Below are positions 36,829 to 49,832 of a DNA stretch of 64,000 bases, piece after piece (the stretch's first letter is position 1; every line of letters begins with the position of its first letter). Under the pieces are notes generated by a model, which was given only the letters and a program-made list of their open reading frames with translations, had not been told where the DNA came from and did no database searches. This DNA comes from Diplolepis rosae (lineage: Eukaryota > Arthropoda > Insecta > Hymenoptera > Diplolepididae). Both the position numbers and the translations under genes were made by a program. The DNA is taken from contig JAPYXD010000555.1 of NCBI GenBank assembly GCA_030998225.1, positions 4,030,001-4,094,000 of the forward strand, read 5' to 3'.

Positions 36829-39174
36829 TCTTCTGGTGATGATTTCCGTAAAATATGAAAGTTTTAAGACTCTATTGGAATGAAATATTCAGAGACATGT
36901 AAAGAAATTAATTTTCCTCAGAGGGCAATATAGAGTTTACGTAAAAAGGCTGTTATCTCAGATGTAATTTTTGTATGAGACTCGTTATAAAATAAATTTT
37001 ATGTATTTTCGTATTACAATCAGAGTAACAAACTTTTTCTTCAGAAAATCAGTTCATATTCAAATAGTTTTATCCATAAATTTGTAACTATTTTCTACTT
37101 AAATTTTTTTAATTTAAGTTTAGAAAACCATACGTCATTTGACGATTGTATAGGATTTTTAAATTTTATTTAAAAGAAAGTAAACAAAATTATTCAATCC
37201 ATGGAGGATAAAAATTTGAAAACTTGAATCAACAGGATTAGAAATTACAAAAAAAAGAGAGAAGATTATATGTTGTTTGATTAATAGTAAACACTAGAGA
37301 GCAGTTATCTAATCAGTCTTATTCAGTTTCCGCTACTGGACGTGAACAACTATTTTATGTTTGTACATCATTCGTCTGGTGGATAGTTAACTAATATTTA
37401 CGTGGAGGTGTGGTCGTATCGTGTGTGCTGTTCATATACTCTTGAAAACGTGCAATTATTTTCTTTTAACTTTTTCGAACTTTTCTTTCAATTTATCATT
37501 GAAGGCAATAAGTCATTCGCAAAGACTTAAACGTCTCTTAAGCAGACAAAATAAGTCAATGAATTAATGCAAAATTATGTTACGTATAATTCCTACCAAA
37601 ATATTACCTTTAATCTGAATCTAAGATTGTCAGATTTAAGAAGTCGGTTTACTGGTCTAAGGGTTCTAGTGAATTTTTTTTTTGGGAGAAGGATTGAAGA
37701 TTGTAAACATATTCCTATAGTATGTAGGCATCTTGGTATAAACAATATATCAATTTTCAGAACCTAGAAAATAATTTTAAAACAGGAAATAAAAAACATC
37801 ATATTTTAAAAACGAGTGCTTTAATCTCATCGGACTTCGACTCCATCCGAATCTGATATATTGCATGTATTCAGACATTTTTATTCGTTGAGTCAGTGAC
37901 CAATCTTATCGGTTAATTTAACAATCAAAACATAATTGAAATAAATTAGTCACGATGAACATTGCGAATTAAAATGTAGACATTAAAATACAAGCAATTA
38001 TCGCATCAAACCGCAGTTCATTAAAACATTAAAAATTTATTAAATCTTAAATTTTTAGACAATCAGTAACTTTAAAAAAAATTTTACATTGTATGAATAG
38101 ATTTTAAACTTATGATTAATAGCTGAATTATTTTCAAGAAATTAAATGTTTTTATTTACTGTTTTTTGAATAATTATTCAGTGAAAAGCTTTTGAAAATA
38201 CAGTATGAGTCATTTAATTTCGTCAAGATTTACTTTCGCTCATACATCGACAATAAAATATTTTTTACAACGTCATGGTTTTTGTTCTAAAAGAATTAAT
38301 ATTGGAAACTTTCAATACTTTTGGTCTTGAGAATATGTATGGTCAGCATTTAAAGATTATTTATGAGCATTTAAAGTACTTGTTATTTAATCAAATACAT
38401 CAATGTTTAATTCATTTTTTTTCAAGAACTCACTACAGAGTCAAATTAACATATAATTGTTTTATATTATTTGTTGTTTTATTCAAAAAATCAATTTTTT
38501 TAACTTTTACATCCTTTTTAATTTGAATTTAGCGCCTTTTCTAATTTTCAATTATCCATTTTCGCGTGAAATTCAAATAATGTTATTATTTTTGTAATGA
38601 GTAAGTTTCATTCAAATTAACTATTTATATATTCATTATTTAAAGTTTAACGTGCAGTATAAAGTGGAACACATTTGTGCTTCAAAAGTAGAGAATACGA
38701 TATTAAAAATTCTAATTCAAAATGCTCATAAGTGCTCAGAACACAAAAAGTCAAGAAAGTCAAGCAAATTTTCTAGCATATGCTTGTCTATCTCGTGCTG
38801 ACAAACATAAGAAGTTCTTCGAGCAGTACGTGACGTCAGTGTAAAGTGCTACTACCTTGCCTTGAACTGTGATCGTGTCATCGCTGTGATGTAATCACAA
38901 GTATGAGGGAGACAGAATGTTAAACCCTGGACAAAAACAAACAAAACAAACAAATTTTTTATAAAAACAAACAAGTTGAACATAGATTATGTGACAACAT
39001 TTGAAATGCCGGTGAGTTCCAGAACGTCGCATTTTTAATATTTGGAAAAGGGCTAATTTCCTAGGTATAATATAATATTTTTTATTTATAGGTCTGAAGA
39101 GATACCTTAAAGAGGTTGGTATAAGGTAAAATGTAGGTTAGGAAAATGTAATTAAATGAAAATTTATTAAATAT

Positions 39175-39240
39175 GATTACTATTATTATTATTATTACTA
39201 TTATTATTATTATTATTACCAATATTATTATTATTATTTC
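39175..39240. repeat. (ATT)n-rich microsatellite
   Basis: Imperfect ATT/ATTACT triplet array of about 65 bases. Confidence 0.9.
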
Positions 39241-39375
39241 TTTCATAAAAATAAAACTGAAAACATGAAAGATTACTTTTTTAATAATAAGTATTGCTTT
39301 TATCAAAGTTTCATGCATTTTTATTAAACATATTTTTCACAATTAATAATTTATAAAATATTATAAATGTTTTAT

Positions 39376-39478
39376 GTCCGGTTGATCTACCTTCTGATAA
39401 GTTGCAGATAAATTTATCCCATAAGATTTAACATGCAATACATTTATCTGGAACTTATCAGAAGGTGGATCAACCGAC
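39376..39478. repeat. 103-bp hairpin element
   Basis: GTCCGGTTGATCTACCTTCT on the left pairs with AGAAGGTGGATCAACCGAC on the right, continuing with GATAAGTT(G/C)CAGATAAAT, so that over 35 bp per arm can pair around a roughly 25-nt loop. It is either a very short MITE or a transcribed hairpin. No strand preference is visible. Confidence 0.7.
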
Positions 39479-39551
39479 TCTTAAATATAGTTATTTTTTC
39501 ATAAAATATACGTTTTGAGTAATATAGTTGAAAAATGATAGCCTTCCTAAA

Positions 39552-39642
39552 TAACGCGTTACAAGTTTGTCATTGACCAACTGCAGTACGTGATAATGAT
39601 GTAATGATATAATTATCAGGCCATAAACTTGTAACGTGTTAA
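39552..39642. repeat. 91-bp hairpin element
   Basis: TAACGCGTTACAAGTTTGTC on the left pairs with the right arm ATAAACTTGTAACGTGTTAA. It lies only 73 bp after the 103-bp hairpin but is unrelated in sequence. Confidence 0.65.
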
Positions 39643-39998
39643 CTTGGTTAATCTAAAATTTAGTATGATTAATTCTTAGAACATTTTTTATTGAACAAAA
39701 TAAGCCTTTCATTATAATTCGACAGTTTTTAATGCTTAGAGTTGGAAAAAATTGTAGCAAACTTCGAGTATCAGTACTTATTCTGTTCTAAAAAGAAAGG
39801 AATTCTTTGATGTTTTAAACTTTTTCCTTGTAAAGTAACAATTCTCTACTAGACTATGTATTGCAGAGTATTATTAATATGCTTTAAAATTAAAATAAAT
39901 GATGTATTGCTAATATATCTCCTCCTTTGCACTAATCTTGAAAATTTTGAAATAGCCCTCCTTATTTTTGAAGTTTGGAATTCATCTTTATAAGAGAA

Positions 39999-42900
39999 AT
40001 GGAAACAGAACAGATTCCTCCCAAGAGATCAATTCGAAAAATTCTACAAATAATACCAGAACGTATTTCAGAATTTGTGGGACATTTTTTTTATCAGTAA
40101 GATCTTAAATCTCTAACCGTAATTTCAATTTTAAATATTATTTATATTTAATACGTGATTATATTTATAGGCTCGGCATTCAAATCACTCGAAATCTAAA
40201 AATATGGGTATTTGGTTCTTTAACAACAATTGCACTATGTACTGTGGGGCTTTATCGATTCAGGCAAGAAAAGAATCCTTTGAAATTATGGGTTCCACCA
40301 GATTCAGACTTTATTCGGGACACAGAGTGGTTGATGTCTCAATTTGGGGAAGCACAACGTGTCGAAACAATTATAATGACAGGAGATGACGTTCTGAATT
40401 CGCAAGCTTTATACGAGGTATTCATTTTAAATGATTTATTTTAACTTTTTTAGAGCGATTTTTTTCTTATTTACAATTATTTATATTTTTAGCTAAATGA
40501 AATAACGAGACGAATATTATCTGTTCAAACTGAAGATCATCCTAAGATTGCTTGGACCGACGTCTGTTTCAAGTAAATAAACGCTGTATTTTAATTTTCT
40601 ACACATTTAATTTGATTTATAAATCATGTGTACAAATATTTTATTATCTACAGAATTCCAATTATAACAAAAGTCAGCTCCAGAGAAAGTAGAGATATCG
40701 GCGATCTTGATGACAACTTTTTTGACGAAGAGCCATCTGTACGAATAAATAAAACTGCATTTGAACCTAGTGTTCATGCCCCCTCAAAAGCCTACTGTTC
40801 AATTTTTAACAGTTTTCAAAAAGCTTGTCTTTTTTTAAGTATTCTTGATATTTGGGAATTTGATTCTAACTTAATCAGAATGCAAACCAAGGAAGATATT
40901 ATTGAAAAATTGAACTCTATTAGAATAAGCCCTACATTAGGACATCCCATAAATTATACCGAACTTCTTGGAGGAATTTCGAGAGATAAAAAAGGAAGAA
41001 TTGTTTCTGCAACGGCTGTGAAAACCGAATTTATGGTGCACGTAAACTTCTCTAATGTCAAGATGGATGAAACTGGAAACGATGCTGGAACAGCTGACTG
41101 GGTAAGGTACGTTTATTTCTACCTACACTTCTGGTTTAATCGTTGTTACTTTCACCATCACAACTTCTTCTTTTTTTACAGGCAACAAAGGACGTCCTGA
41201 AGTGGGAATTAGAATTCCTGAAGAACTTAGAGCAAATCAAGGAAACATTAAATCATAAAGAAACCAATCCATCCTTAGTTATCTGGTACGAAGCCGGCAG
41301 AAGTTTTGGAGACATTAGTTCCTCGACTATGTTTCAGGACATTGATAAATTAACTATAGGAATTATTTTGATGTTTTTCTACATTCAGTTAATACTTTCT
41401 AAGTTCAATTGGGTGGACTGTCGGGTAAGTGGTGTATAAATCTTCTTTTAGTTGTAATAATGTTTAAAAATATCGTTTTGTATTTTGATGTATTTTTTAG
41501 TTTTTTTTGTGTAGTGGTGCTCTTTTTTGTATCGGAGCTGCTTTTATAGCTTCGATAGGTATCTGCTCCCTTTTTGGAGTTCCTTATGGCCCGGTACATA
41601 ATTCTTTACCATTTCTGCTGATGGGCCTTGGAGTAGACGATACTTTTGTTATGGCTGCTTCCTGGGAACAAGTGCTTTCTGACAAAGCAAATCAATTAAA
41701 AACCATCCAGGAAAGAGTTGCCTTAATGTTGAGCCATGCTGGCACTGCAATATCAATTACTTCTCTCACCGATGTCATTGCTTTTGTAATTGGCGCGTCT
41801 ACGGTAAGCACAGAAATTATTATACAAATTTATTAATTAAAAGTCAAACGTTTCATTCTTTCTTTTAAGATTCTACCTTGCCTACAGTCATTTTGCATTT
41901 ACGCAGCAGTTGGAGTTCTTGTGACTTTTCTTCTTCAAGTGACGATTTTCATTGCATTCTTTATGATGGATGCCAAACGAATAGAAGAAAAACGAAACGG
42001 TGTAATTCCTTGCATCATCCATTCAAATTACCATTTAACAGAATTGGTTTCCAAACGTTCAATATCCCAGAATTTTATAGATCGAATGTATTCTCAAGTA
42101 TTTCTAACTCCATTAGGAAAAATATTTATTCTTTCCCTCACGATAACCGCGGCAATCTTCGGTGGTTTGGGATCCTATCAATTAGAACAGTGGTTTGATC
42201 CATTATGGTTTCTACCAAGAGGAACTTATCTCAGCGACTATGTTGAGATGCAAGCCAAAGAATTCCCTGACAGGGGACAACCTGCTCATGTTTTTTTCTC
42301 AGAAATTGATATTCCTGTGAATTTTATTAAAATAATCAATCTAGTTGAAAATTTAAAAAATCTAAGTTACATAGAAAGTGTCAAGTCCTGGCCTCACGAT
42401 TTTGCAGAGTTCGTTGACATTTATTATGCAGAGGGTATATATTAATCTTTTAAAATATTAAATTCTCTGGGTATTTTATTATATATCTTTTAAGAAATAA
42501 GTTCTTTTTTCAGACATGAAAACGAAATTGATTAATTCGAAGCGATTTCACTTCTACCTATCGAAGTTTCTCTTCAGTCAAAAAGGAGGAAAGTACCAAG
42601 GCAATTTTCGATTTTCCAGCAATTTAACGTGTGGAGAAGACGCCCCAAAAATTCTTATTGCAAGCATAGACTTTTTGTTCTTTAAATTTTTCACACCCCA
42701 TGAATGGATTCCAGCTATGGACGAAAGTAAAAGAATAATCTCTGAAGCGGAAATTGATGGTTTCAAGACTGTTTGGAGTAAAATTTTCGCTTCCTGGGTC
42801 ACTGATAAGGTTATTGCTCAAGAGGTTACTCGAAATATTTTTTTGGCATTGATTTGCGTCATGGGAATGACGTCACTTTTAATCGCTGAAATTCAAACTT

Positions 42901-43459
42901 GTTTTTGGATTTTTCTCTGTGTTTTATTGACTTTGCTAGATACTTGTGGCTTTATGTTTTATTGGGGACTGACGATAGACATAGTTTCATGCATAGGTAA
43001 TTTATAAATTTTTGAAAATATAAAACTTCTGAATTCTTAACAATAATTTTGGGATATTTTCCAGGATTAGAATTATCAGTTGGATTAAGTGTTGACTATG
43101 CAGCTCACGTTGCTCATGCATTTCTGACCGCTGGATCATCTGACGGAAAATCAAATAGAAGATTAAGAATTCTGACTGCAGTTCGACATATAGGTGCTGC
43201 AGTTACTTATGGAGCAGGCTCTACTTTACTTGCACTTTCTTTGCTTGTTTTCTCTCGAGCCTACGTTTTTCAAAGTTTCCTTAAAATATTCTTTTTAGTG
43301 ATAGTTTTTGGATTGTGGCATGGTTTGTTGCTCTTGCCGGTGATTCTGAGCACTATTGGCCCTCAAAGTATACACAAGGAGGTGAAAATTCAAGATAGAG
43401 AACTCCAGACTATTAAAAAAGCCACTGACGAGGTGAATGTTCCATTAAATATATCGTGA
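39999..43459 (+). CDS. Patched-domain (PTCHD3-like) sterol-sensing transporter
   Basis: RND-type multispanning membrane protein of the Patched/NPC1-related group; substrate unknown. Nine exons fit in phase: 39999-40096, 40171-40417, 40493-40572, 40654-41101, 41182-41424, 41501-41803, 41870-42434, 42514-42996 and 43065-43459, for 953 residues. Order: a first membrane helix after RNLKIWVFGSL; the motif KNPLKLWVPPDSDF, typical of Patched-related proteins; a first extracellular domain; a sterol-sensing domain (TM2-6) with MGLGVDDTFVMAASW and AISITSLTDVIAFVIG; a second extracellular loop; and a second helix bundle with GLSVDYAAHVAHAF. Both bundles keep the GxxxD-type acidic residue used for ion coupling in RND proteins (GVDD, SVDY). 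A poly(A) signal is at 43552. PTCHD3-like is the best label, but NPC1-related paralogues are close. Confidence 0.88.
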
Positions 43460-43612
43460 AATTCACTATGAGAAAAGTGAACGATAGATCATTAATTGCA
43501 ATTGTATTTATTACTGTTACGGAGCTTATAGTGCTATTATACTTATATTTTAATAAAGCTGTTTATACAAAAGCAAAAACAAGATAGTTTCTTAAAAACA
43601 ATAAACTTTGTA

Positions 43613-44420
43613 TTGGGTCATTAAAAATGAAGTTTCTTATATTTGTTTTTGTTTTGTACATTGTGAAGTTACACTATTATTCTTTCGACCACGCTTTGAA
43701 ATTTACAATTATCTTTTGAATAGCATTTTGTGGAAAATATTTTGTGAAACCACGGATAAGTTGAAAATCCGTGCAATCTTCCAATATGTTTCGTTGTCGA
43801 ACCAACGCATCGGAGACAGCTCGTAAAATTAATAGTGTGTTTGGAGAAGGTTCCACTAGCCATAACATATTATCGTTTTGGTTTGGTTTGCGAAATTTTG
43901 TTTTGGGGATTTCAGTCTTGTAAGTGAACCACGTGGAAGACCCCAACCCAAAGTGAATAATAATGAACTGAAAGTTATTGTAGAGAGTGACACGTCTTAA
44001 ACTACTCGTGAATTAGCATCAGAATTTGGTGCTTCTATCCTAACTATTGGATCATTTGCGTCAAATCAATGGGTTCCACACGAATAAAACGCACATCAGA
44101 TGAAAAAACGTTTCGATGCTTGCGTTTCTTCGCTTTCGCAGAATAAAGAAGAGTCTTTTCTGCATCGTATCGTTACTTGTGATGAAAAATCGATCTTCTA
44201 TAATAATCGTGAGCATTCAGTAAGCTAGTTAGATAAGGATGAAGCACCAAAATACGGCGGAAAACCAAACATTCATCAAAAGAAGTTCACAGCAGAGATC
44301 TACTGTAACCAACTGGACAACATGATGAAGAATCTGTCGGAAAAATAGACGAGATTGGTGAACAGAGACTGGCCAATTCCCCTACATGATAATGCAATGA
44401 TAATAATTATAATTTGTTTT
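43613..44420 (+). pseudogene. Decayed mariner transposase
   Basis: Plus-strand fragments of a mariner transposase, broken by frameshifts and stops. In order: RRTNASETARKINSVFGEGS (43797 onward), EPRGRPQPKVNNNELKVIVE, TTRELASEFGAS, NQWVPHE, then the first catalytic block VTCDEKSIF (mariner ...CDEKW...), and LDKDEAPKYGGKPNIHQKK. A stop interrupts ESDTS*TTRE and another follows the SVS* position. Termini are not clear. It lies between convergent PTCHD and SLC33A1 and appears much older than the element at 3 kb. Confidence 0.85.
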
Positions 44421-45428
44421 GGAATTTAGATAATTTCTTATAAGGCAAAATATTTAATTCCCAACAGGCTGTCAAAAATGCCTTCCGCGCTTTGATCAGG
44501 AGCATACTTTGAATAATTAAAATGGATCGAAATTCAATTAGAATAGACGTAATGATTATTTTGACTTTAATACAATTTTATTGTCTCCTATTTACATGAT
44601 GTTGTCTAAGTAAAAAATATGGACTTTTTGAAAACTAATTTCAAATTCATTGTTACTCAAAAAACATCAGTTATTCTCATTTGTAAAGGACTAAAGATAC
44701 TAGTATTTATCTGTACACTGAAGATTTTTTACATTCGTATTGATAGTTTATCTTTACTCGAGCTACCTTAGAAAAAAAGATCTCTCTTAGAAACTTACAG
44801 GTTATTCACAATTTAACAATCGCTTAATTGATTCGCTGCAACCTTCAATATTTTATTTTTTACATAAAATTAAGTTTTCCTAAAATACTTAAACTGTTGA
44901 AATATCGCAGAATAATCTGCATCCAAATAAACCTCGTACATTAGAATAGAACATTAATGTTGTTTTAAAATGTATCGTTCATTTTATATTAATTGTGCCA
45001 GAATGTACGTTAGATTTCAAATATTTTGGAATGTGGAAAGATTATTACTAATTTGATTACTTTTGTGTAAAAATTTAAGAAAATTGATTACTAATTCTCT
45101 CCAAAAAGATAATACTTTTCATTTGCGAACTGATTAGATGCCATAATTAACAACAAAATCCCTGTATAAAATCGTTCATACTTATGCCTATAATTGTGCT
45201 AAGACTCGTTAAGAAATATTGCGAAAGATTACAATATTGTCTCTCCTAATGAGTCTGAAACCTTCCAAATAAATAATGCAGTTTTTCAACAGACTAAATT
45301 ACGAATAGAAAGTGATTGAACTTCAAATCTATCGTTATTTATGGTTAGCTGTTGATGGGATAAGGCATAAACATCAATGTCGAGGTCTCACTCATTAGAA
45401 GACACAATTTCAAAAAGCTACAGAGTTC
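44421..45428. other. 3' flank of SLC33A1, no gene seen
   Basis: About 1 kb of AT-rich sequence, probably the SLC33A1 3' UTR plus spacer. No recognisable coding frame, RNA gene or repeat. Confidence 0.45.
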
Positions 45429-48022
45429 TTAATTTTTTTGCCGCACGACTTTCCAAGCCGAGAGTGGTTTTGACTGCAAGTGTAATATTTTTCTCGTACC
45501 CCATCTGAACCATAAGCAACCTATGATAAAGCACATAATGATTTCGAGATAATATCCATCTAACTGTATATTGCAAGTTCCGTTATTTTTTATACAGATC
45601 TGAAAATAAAATTGGAAATGATTATAAATTTGAGCAATTGTTAGGCTCAAGCATTTTAAAATTTTAAGTAACTTCATAATTTTTTATCATTTCATACCTC
45701 TTTTTCTAAGGCCGTATTGCAACTGTTAAAAGGATCGTTGCTACATTGTCTATATGTTAAAGCATCCACAAACCACAGAGCTGCTGTTGTGGGCCAGTTT
45801 CCCCCAAGATTTGCAATTGTGTTTAAAAATGTCATATATGTGCCACCTACGGCGGGATCACTGATTTTTGCGAAGAAAGCCATGGACGCAACAAACATAC
45901 TGCTTATACAAATCTAAAACAGAACATTTTTTTTCAATTTAAGAGAACTAATATATACATAGATATGTTATGTATTTATCATGAAGATAAAATTTTACCT
46001 GGTGCAAAAAATACACCATAATTAAACTGACGAAATAGAATACGGGTACTTCTCCTTTTCCTATAATATAGGGCGTTATCCAAACTAGTAGGCCTGCTAC
46101 TAAACCAAACGCCAGCCTAAAAGAATTTTAGTTTTTAAAAATTTAAATATTAAATATAAATTTGGTATTCAAAAATCATTTGCTTACCTATATGGTATAG
46201 CCATTGAGTAAACATTCATCGGTTTTGGTCCCGCAGTGTATTTGGATATAACTACTGGCAAAATAATCTGTAATGGTATCATAGGAACAACAATCATGGC
46301 AAACTTTTCTTTCGGAATTCCAGCTTCTACGAGTTTCAAACTTGTTACTGCATCACATGCTGAAAACCCGATCTGAAAATTAGACATTTCAAATCAGTGA
46401 AATAGTAATATTTTATTTGATATGCAAATTTATTCATCATTTAAATTTTTTGAACGAACCTTCGCTGTTAGTAAAAAGATAATCATGGTTTTCATGCTTG
46501 GCAATTTTACGATTGTCCATAGCAGTTTATAAGCTTGCCTAATGTCCATATCTACCTGCACATCCTTAGTGTCTATCCTTGTATTCTCGTACTTAAATAA
46601 TGCAATAAAACTAGTTGTAATAATAAATACCCATCCCCAAAAGTACAAAAATCCTGCAAAAAAGAGTTGAGGCATATTATTATTATTCATACTTGTTTTT
46701 AATTAAATGTTAAAAACTATATATTTTACCTGGCAGTGTGAGAATCCCTTTGTCTGAAGGCACAGATCTCAGATAGTCATTGCAAAAGTTAGCAGACTCC
46801 AAAGCCATGAAAAGAACATAGCCAAGAAAATATCCCGCAGTTTGACCAACGCTATTACAAGTCGACGCATATCCTACATTACATCTAAAATTTAATTGGA
46901 AAATTTTAATTGAAATTAAATAATGAAAATAATTGTAAGATTTATCTCATAATTTCTTTTAAAAAATTTAAAAAATATAAACCGTTTGAGCATAGTGAGT
47001 GCCCAGCCGTCGACAACTATATCCTGCGTCGCAGCAAGGACATTTAAAGAGAAAAAAATAGTTGTCAGCAGTCCTATATTTAGACTTTGATTTTCGTTTC
47101 CCATCCATCTGTCTACGTGACCAGAAAGGATGAGCATAAATATTCCCATTAAATACTGAATTGGGACAAGCCATGTTTTTCTACGACCGAATTTTCGTAA
47201 ATATACTGAGTCTACTATTGGAGCCCATAAAAGTTTCAGTGAAAATGGCCAGTTCACTAAACTGAACTCTGCCTGTAAAAAAAGACTAAATTTGAGAAAA
47301 AAATGAAAATTCTTTATATAAGATTCTTCGAAAAAAGGTATATTAGAAAGGTTGTAGTAGTGATGTTAGATTATCTGAGTATTTATGATTTGATAAGCTT
47401 ATAAAGTTGAATAAGTTGAGTAGGTATTTATTATTACTCAACTTTATAAGGTATGTTAGAAATTATTATTTCGTTTTAATCACGCAAATATTATATAATT
47501 ACAAAGGAAATAGAGTTAATGTGGCAAAGAATATAGTGTTTATTGTATAAGATACAAATTTCAATGACAAGATAATTAATGAGTTTTCCTTATTTATATT
47601 TCAATACTTTGAATTATTGAACATTCTAGCATACTTTAAAATTTCCATGTTCTTTGACAAAATTACGTAAATTTTATTTAAAAATCTCTGTTCATTTTAT
47701 TCAATTTCCAATATCAATAACTCTTAAACTTTATTAAATTACTAAATTACAACTAAAAATCTAATTTAAAAAAAAACTAATTAAGTCAAAAAGAAATGTA
47801 TTAATAGAAAACTCTTACCTGCTGCTTGTACGAAACTCCTCTATTCTGTAGTAGCATAGGAATGGCAGCACTTAAGCCAAGTGGTATACCTTGCAAAAGG
47901 TATAAAAAAAATAAAATAACAATACTTCTTTCATCACCACGTATGTCTCCATGATCATGGTTCTCGATAAATTCACCGGAACCTTCTTCAAGGTTTTTCT
48001 CATTTTCCATTTTTCTTTTCAT
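45429..48022 (-). CDS. SLC33A1: Acetyl-coenzyme A transporter 1
   Basis: ER-membrane importer of acetyl-CoA, which supplies luminal lysine acetylation and ganglioside O-acetylation. Eight exons fit in phase: 47819-48022, 46983-47272, 46730-46884, 46460-46653, 46188-46372, 45999-46116, 45698-45913 and 45429-45599, giving 510 residues (human 549). Landmarks: an acidic cytosolic N-tail, TM1 with LYLLQGIPLGL, LLWAPIVDSVY, GRRKTWLVPIQY, AATQDIVVDGWALTML, NVGYASTCNSVGQTAGYF, and GGTYMTFLNTIANLGGNWP near TM10. A cysteine-rich luminal loop (CSNDPFNSC...CIKNNGTC) precedes the last helices, as in the family. Two ATGs (48022, 48010) are possible starts. Confidence 0.95.
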
Positions 48023-49234
48023 TTTTATTTTGTGATTGGTAAAACCTTAACTAAAAGAATATGAACTACTGTTTGTACAGTATTTTCAAAACCCACTTTA
48101 AAGCCTTGAGGTCAGTTGTACAATTCAATTAAAAATAAAACTCAGGGTTTCAAAATACGTTTGCGGTTTACAGGTTAACTTGTGAAACTGCCATACGAGA
48201 GCATGCACAGCAACAAAGTTTTAAGAAACAAAAGTCGAAATTTAATGTAAGTCACAGACAAATAAGTAAACATCATTCATACAACTAGTTTCTTTTCGAC
48301 AAAATCACATGCATTATTTATAACAAAAACGAATTAATTTCAATCATATTGTCGTCATACGGTGATTCTGGGTTTAACCTCTTTCTAGTGTTGGGTCTGG
48401 AATCGACATAACGGTCTGTTTGTCAAAATTAAACACTAACTCTATAATAGCACTTGTCCATTATGTAAAAATGGTCATTTGGCAAAAAAAGTCTCGCTGT
48501 CACGGTATAGTTTGAAAAAGTAACACAGTTCACAGATTGGATTATTCATTAATGACAGGAAAGAACACGTTGACAACAAATAGTTATATGTCATGCTTTC
48601 ATGCGGAAGGTTTGTCCACTAAATAATCTTTTCTTCCAGTTTTTTGCCAAGTTCGCGCAGGTCTGAGCTGCTACCACAGGTGTGTACAGTGAGTGATATT
48701 AGTTCTCATTCAGATTACTCTTTTTTTAGCATTTTTTTCCGGAAAAACAATATTTTTTGAGTTTTGTGGCCATAAGTTTTTTGAGGCAAATAAGCCTTGA
48801 TTAATTGAATGCTTCATTCTATATGAATGATCGAAACTTCGAGTTTCATTATTTCTTACTCATGAAAAAAATACATTGGATCACTGTACATTTTAGTAAT
48901 CTCACTCTGACGTCACTTATAGAAGACTTTTGATTTGCTAATTTCTTCCATGCGCATGTAAACTTACCTGCTTGTTACATTGTATGTAGGTTTTATCGCA
49001 CGGCACCACATGTGCCACGTTGTTTTATTTAAGTTTGGGACACGTCACCACAATTCTACTTAAAATATTTAGAAAATTTATCCTCATTTTGAAAAGCCAA
49101 ATTATACACCTGGCGGGTCACGTGAACCGGACTATTACTAAATTGGGTGTCATTTCGGTAACGATTGGGTAACATTTCAGTAACATGACAGTAAACTGAA
49201 TAAATGGCACAAAATTAATACTTAAAATGATTAA
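48023..49234. other. Upstream region of SLC33A1, no gene seen
   Basis: 1.2 kb without a supportable coding frame. It contains a TGACGTCA octamer at 48908-48915. The region immediately upstream of 48022 is presumably the SLC33A1 promoter. Confidence 0.4.
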
Positions 49235-49570
49235 TGTGATTCTTTGTTGAAATTAACTTAATAAACTTAACAATAAAAAACGATACTTTTATTTCCCGGG
49301 TGTAGAAAATTAAAAAAAAACACGATGTCGAATTTTTACGTCTGGTGAAGACGGCTTCAAATTCACTGTTGGTAGTACATACCATATGTATTAAAATAAA
49401 GTTTTGTAAATAATAATTATCAAGACTCTGTTGCCAACTGCATTTTAATTTTCCAGGATTAAAATTAAAATTCGACATCGTGTTTTTGCTATTTTCTACA
49501 GCCTGGCAATAATATTTTCGATTTTTATTGTTGAGTTTATTACTTCAATTTCAACAGAGAATCACACTAT
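49235..49570. mobile_element. 336-bp foldback element with long inverted arms
   Basis: The left arm starts ATGTGATTCTTTGTTGAAAT and the right arm ends with the complementary ATTTCAACAGAGAATCACAC. Pairing continues through AATAAACTTAACAATAAAAA, the GTGTAGAAAAT segment and AACACGATGTCGAATTTT/AAAATTCGACATCGTGTT. Arms are about 115 bp with several mismatches. No coding capacity, so a non-autonomous DNA transposon is likely. Confidence 0.8.
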
Positions 49571-49832
49571 CAACATAAATTTTTTATTTCTCTTGCTGAA
49601 AGTTTAAATACAAACTTAAAATGTCTAAAATCAATCTCTTTTATTATGATTTGGAGAAAAATATAAATATAATTTAATTATTTCCAATTTCACATTGAAT
49701 GTATTTGTAAAATGGAAATGAAAATTTAAGAGACATTTTTTAATCCGATAAAAATTGTAAAAATCTTGTAAATAAATTAAATTTCTTCAGATTTTCGGAG
49801 TAATGGTAAAACATTATATACTTATAATTAGT

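Larger units (their letters stand above)
36829..39998. other. Intergenic region SPG11 / Patched-domain gene
   Basis: 3.2 kb of AT-rich DNA without a supportable gene. It holds the SPG11 poly(A) signal (36991), an ATT-repeat tract, two small foldbacks listed separately and an A/C-rich AAACAAAC tract (38934-38980). The hydrophobic frame at 38275-38526 is low complexity and rejected. Confidence 0.5.

Noticed and set aside
38275..38526. 83-codon frame with hydrophobic end
   Set aside because: AT-rich low-complexity Phe/Leu/Ile content, with no conserved motif and no promoter or splice context.
38831..38838. CRE octamer TGACGTCA, also at 48908
   Set aside because: Each is about 0.9-1.2 kb from the nearest start codon and could be chance; kept only as a remark.
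41878..42198. 106-codon frame inside the Patched-domain gene
   Set aside because: Overlaps exon 7 of the transporter in another frame; a shadow.
43677..43946. Minus-strand frames beside the decayed mariner
   Set aside because: The plus strand clearly reads as transposase; the minus frames are antisense by-products.
47395..47450. Small inverted pair CTTATAAAGTTGA...TCAACTTTATAAG in SLC33A1 intron 1
   Set aside because: Short and AT-rich, and no flanking duplication or second copy was found, so it is not called as an element.
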